In this document: positions 61,301-64,000 of the stretch, in pieces
Numbering within the stretch: the first letter of the stretch is position 1
Layout of the letters: the number at the start of each line of letters is the position of its first letter
From: Neelides folsomi
Taxonomy: Eukaryota > Arthropoda > Collembola > Neelipleona > Neelidae
Direction of reading: 5' to 3'
Length of the DNA: 64,000 bases
Assembly: GCA_034687125.1 (NCBI GenBank)
Contig: JAQGBZ010000105.1
Coordinates: 1-64,000, forward strand
The notes under the pieces: generated by a model
Databases searched by the model: none
Told to the model about the DNA's origin: nothing
Seen by the model: only the letters and a program-made list of their open reading frames with translations
Made by a program: the position numbers and the translations under genes

Positions 61301-64000
61301 ATTGAATTGTAGGGCGGAGGAACAGAGGAGTCATTAAGCGTTGTATAACGTAGTAGTTTCCCTGTACCTTTTCTTTCCCTGGTCGGCCATTAGAACGGAG
61401 AACCTCTTTCCCCCCTTTCTAATTGTTTCGTTACGGGTCAAGATTTGAGATGGGACGGTTGTTGCCGAGTTGGAGCGAAACTACTAGAACTTTATTACAT
61501 AACTACATATACTTTTCTGTAATATAATTTCAATGTTCAGGTATTTCTTAATAAGTACTACAATATAACCTCATAGAACTCGAAAAGTTTAATAATAAAT
61601 ATGAAGGTAGGAACATAGTACACGATATCAAATATTTCCTCGTTAGTATACTGGTAAGTATTCCCCGGGATATGAAATATCCCGTCTTCGGGAACTACCC
61701 GATATAAGAAGTATAATTAAAAGAGGGGAATAAGAAAAACCCTGGTTGTATCTGGAAGGGGACTGAGTTAATTGAGGTCTCTCCCGCCCTCCCAATTGGG
61801 GGGGAGGATGATGGGCCGGCTGGAGAAAACACTTGGTAGGCATCTGGGAAGTTCCCCTCTTCCTCAACTTGTCGTTGATTTGCCAAACTGGGATTAAAAT
61901 TGGAATTACTCCGGAAAGTTTTACCAAAAAATAAAGTTGGAGATCTGCAGATAAAGTAAAGAATTAATTCCGACAAATTAATTCCAATTCACAAATGAAA
62001 TGTAAACAGTAAATGAATATCCATTTAGACAAACTTAGACCTTGAGTATGATTAATGTTTCATTCTTATATTGCAATCTTTGGGAAATGGTAGGTGTGGG
62101 ACAGAATGGTATTTTTTCTTGTAAGTAATTTACCTTAAGGATCTCCTTGCAGGAACGTCCTATTAATTCCACGTCCAAGACGTGAAAATTAAAGGGAGAT
62201 TGAAGGAGAAGAAAAGGAAACGCGGTATAAATAAAGCTCTTTTTCTACCTAGCCTCGGAATAGATTAAAGGAAGCTCTCAGTGCAGTGTCGGATATTCAG
62301 TAGCACCGAGACGTTGGTTAATGTATCGCTTTTTCTCTCCTCTTCTTCGTCATTATACGATCATCAAGGGAGGAGGTTGAGAGATGAAGGGGAGAGATCG
62401 TGGAAATTTGGATCTATTATCCCCTTCTCGGGATAGGCCCAGAATGAATGCACATTTCCGCCGGTGGTTATACGGTGGTCGCTTCCTCCCTGTCCGACCA
62501 TCTGAAACCTATTTGTCTGTCTTCGGATCACTTCGTTTCTCCTTCCAGGAGGATTTGGGATTTTCAATCTTTTACACACAGGTATCATGGTTGGATCGAA
62601 ATTCTGCTGCTTCTCAAAGTTCTTCTATTTTCTCAAGTCCTCCTTTGTCCCATGCTTAATTTTAATCCTTCATATAACTCATTCTCCTTTTAAGATAATA
62701 GAATTACTTCCTCGCCACGTGTGGGGATATTGAGGGAAAATCATTCAATAGGGCCAATTCCAACCCAGACCATTTCCAAAGAAGCAAATCAAATGAAGCC
62801 GCTTGGTCCGAGTGAATTCGCGGTCTCGGGAGAGAAATTTGCATTTTGATAATCGTATTAGTGGAGAGGGAGGTTCGGGCCATTCGGGCCGACGGGTGAA
62901 GAATGAGGAGGAGAGAATGCAATTTAGTGTTCCTGGTAGCGGCGGGCGCGGAAGCGGCTCGGTTCTCCTCCGACTGAATCCGCTAAGTGGATGCGGGTAG
63001 AAATATTGAAAAGATTCTTCATTCAGCCTTTCCCTTCATTGTGCAGGGGAGGGGGAAAAGGAATGAGGAATTCCTGGGCCTTTTTGCATTCTTCCGAGTC
63101 CGGGCGGCGATGGGGGAGAGCGAGTCGATCATATCCCATTTGGTATCATTCATCCTCCCGCCACCGTCTACGGATTTCGGTTCATGAAGGAGGATAATAA
63201 GGCGTTTAGGAACTCCAGGCGCTAATGTGCCCAACTCCCTCGGATTAGGCGGCTGGAGAGTAAAATCGGGTCTGAGTCTTCCGAGCATAAAAGTATTGTT
63301 AGCTATGGCATATAGGAGAACCAGGGCTTCCCAGTCCCCTGTTTTCCGCCTGGGTGATGTGATAGATTAAAATGGGATAGGAGCTCGGGAGTGCGGGAGC
63401 GAGGGAAAAAACTCTTTCCCTGATTACTCTCCCGGGAGCTTTCTCGGGCCGGTTTGAGCCTCCTTTTCTCCTCACACCTGTCAACTCTCTCGAGTCCGTG
63501 GCGCAGGAGGAAATGAATGACTGACCTCGCCCGGAATAATTGAGCGGAAGCGACGGGAGGAAACCGAAGGTAAAGGCCCTTTTGCTTCGCGCTCAATGAG
63601 GCCGCCGGCTCCCCTTTTCATACCTACTACAATATTCCGCCATACACTCATTCCGCATTTTGTAGATGAGGGATCGATAAGGGTTTGCCCGTTCCCAGTC
63701 CCGGTGTGAGGTGGCTATAGCTGGGAGATATCTACGTATAACATAGCCTTATTCCCACGTCTACATACATTCCCTGTGTGCAATAATGGATTTTGGCCGG
63801 GGAGCTCCCGTGGCCTGGCGATTTCATTCCTCTCGCGCTTACGGCCGCTGGGCCTTCCGGACGACGGCTCCAACGGCGGGGGAAGCTTTCCATTTAGTGG
63901 GCCTTTGGGACGACGGGGCAGCGAGGGAAGTGAATCTTTCGAGCATTAGGGGCCTGACGGTGTGTGCGGAGAGGAAGCCAAAGATTTCCAGCCAGGGGAA

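Larger units (their letters stand above)
43720..64000. other. Large first intron / regulatory region of the NOL4-like gene
   Basis: Over 20 kb, mostly G+C-richer and without a recognisable NOL4 exon, though introns elsewhere in the window are usually 80-300 bp. AT-rich patches occur near 44270-44700, 45720-45960, 51590-51900, 54510-54810, 55860-56090, 59400-59860 and 61480-62150. It includes a deleted Tc1 element, a GAGA run, and a possible ZAD-like exon. I searched by eye for NOL4 exon 2 (the EDFFDIIY and AGQKRTYK segments) and for tRNA boxes, and found none. The long frames at 49602-50117, 56103-56663 and 56922-57665 (minus) show no family features. Confidence 0.5.

Overview
The window looks like nuclear DNA of an arthropod, most probably one with a compact, AT-rich genome (a crustacean or chelicerate would fit; I cannot fix the species). 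The histones are close to those of insects, genes lie head to head or tail to tail with short spacers, and nearly all introns are 80-300 bp with GT-AG ends and (T)nAG acceptors. I recognised no CRISPR array, retrovirus or LTR element. Exon joins were worked out by eye from splice signals, reading phase and remembered family sequences. For each spliced gene called confidently, the exon lengths sum to a whole number of codons.

Layout, 1-3 kb: the edge of a replication-dependent histone cluster, with H3 (partial), H2B and H4 all on the minus strand. H2B and H4 have a TATA box and a 3' stem-loop with downstream element; for H3 only the TATA box lies inside the window. 3-23 kb: a packed housekeeping block of ALG13 (+), a farnesylated DNAJA-type Hsp40 (-), an E2F4/5-like factor (-), PEX13 (+), ribosomal protein S7 (-), RNase H1 (+) and a RUN/FYVE effector of the RUFY family (-). 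23-28 kb: gene-poor AT-rich DNA with a few uncertain small ORFs and one probable small membrane protein. 28-33 kb: a second packed block with an anamorsin/CIAPIN1 protein whose N-terminal methyltransferase-like domain is replaced by an RRM-like domain (+), two tandem Elongin C genes (-), one conserved and one diverged with a new basic N-terminus, and NAA50 (+) carrying a MITE in an intron.

From about 34 kb to the end (30 kb) the sequence changes character. It becomes visibly richer in G+C, almost free of genes, and broken by AT-rich patches of 200-700 bp. The one secure coding exon is at 43.18-43.72 kb. It is the N-terminal exon of a NOL4-like nuclear protein, and its downstream intron must exceed 20 kb because no further NOL4 exon was recognised. 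This reads as the regulatory landscape of that gene. It also holds an internally deleted Tc1-family transposon (44.5-44.9 kb) and a possible ZAD-like zinc-binding exon behind two CACGTG boxes (52 kb).

The genes do not form one pathway. They cover chromatin (histones), N-glycosylation (ALG13), co-chaperoning (DNAJA), cell-cycle transcription (E2F), peroxisome import (PEX13), translation (RPS7), RNA:DNA hybrid removal (RNASEH1), endosome/lysosome positioning (RUFY), cytosolic Fe-S assembly (CIAPIN1), cullin-RING ligases and elongation (ELOC) and N-terminal acetylation (NAA50). The points most worth following are the RRM-anamorsin fusion, the Elongin C duplication, the RUFY alternative last exon that removes FYVE, and the compositional switch at the NOL4 domain.
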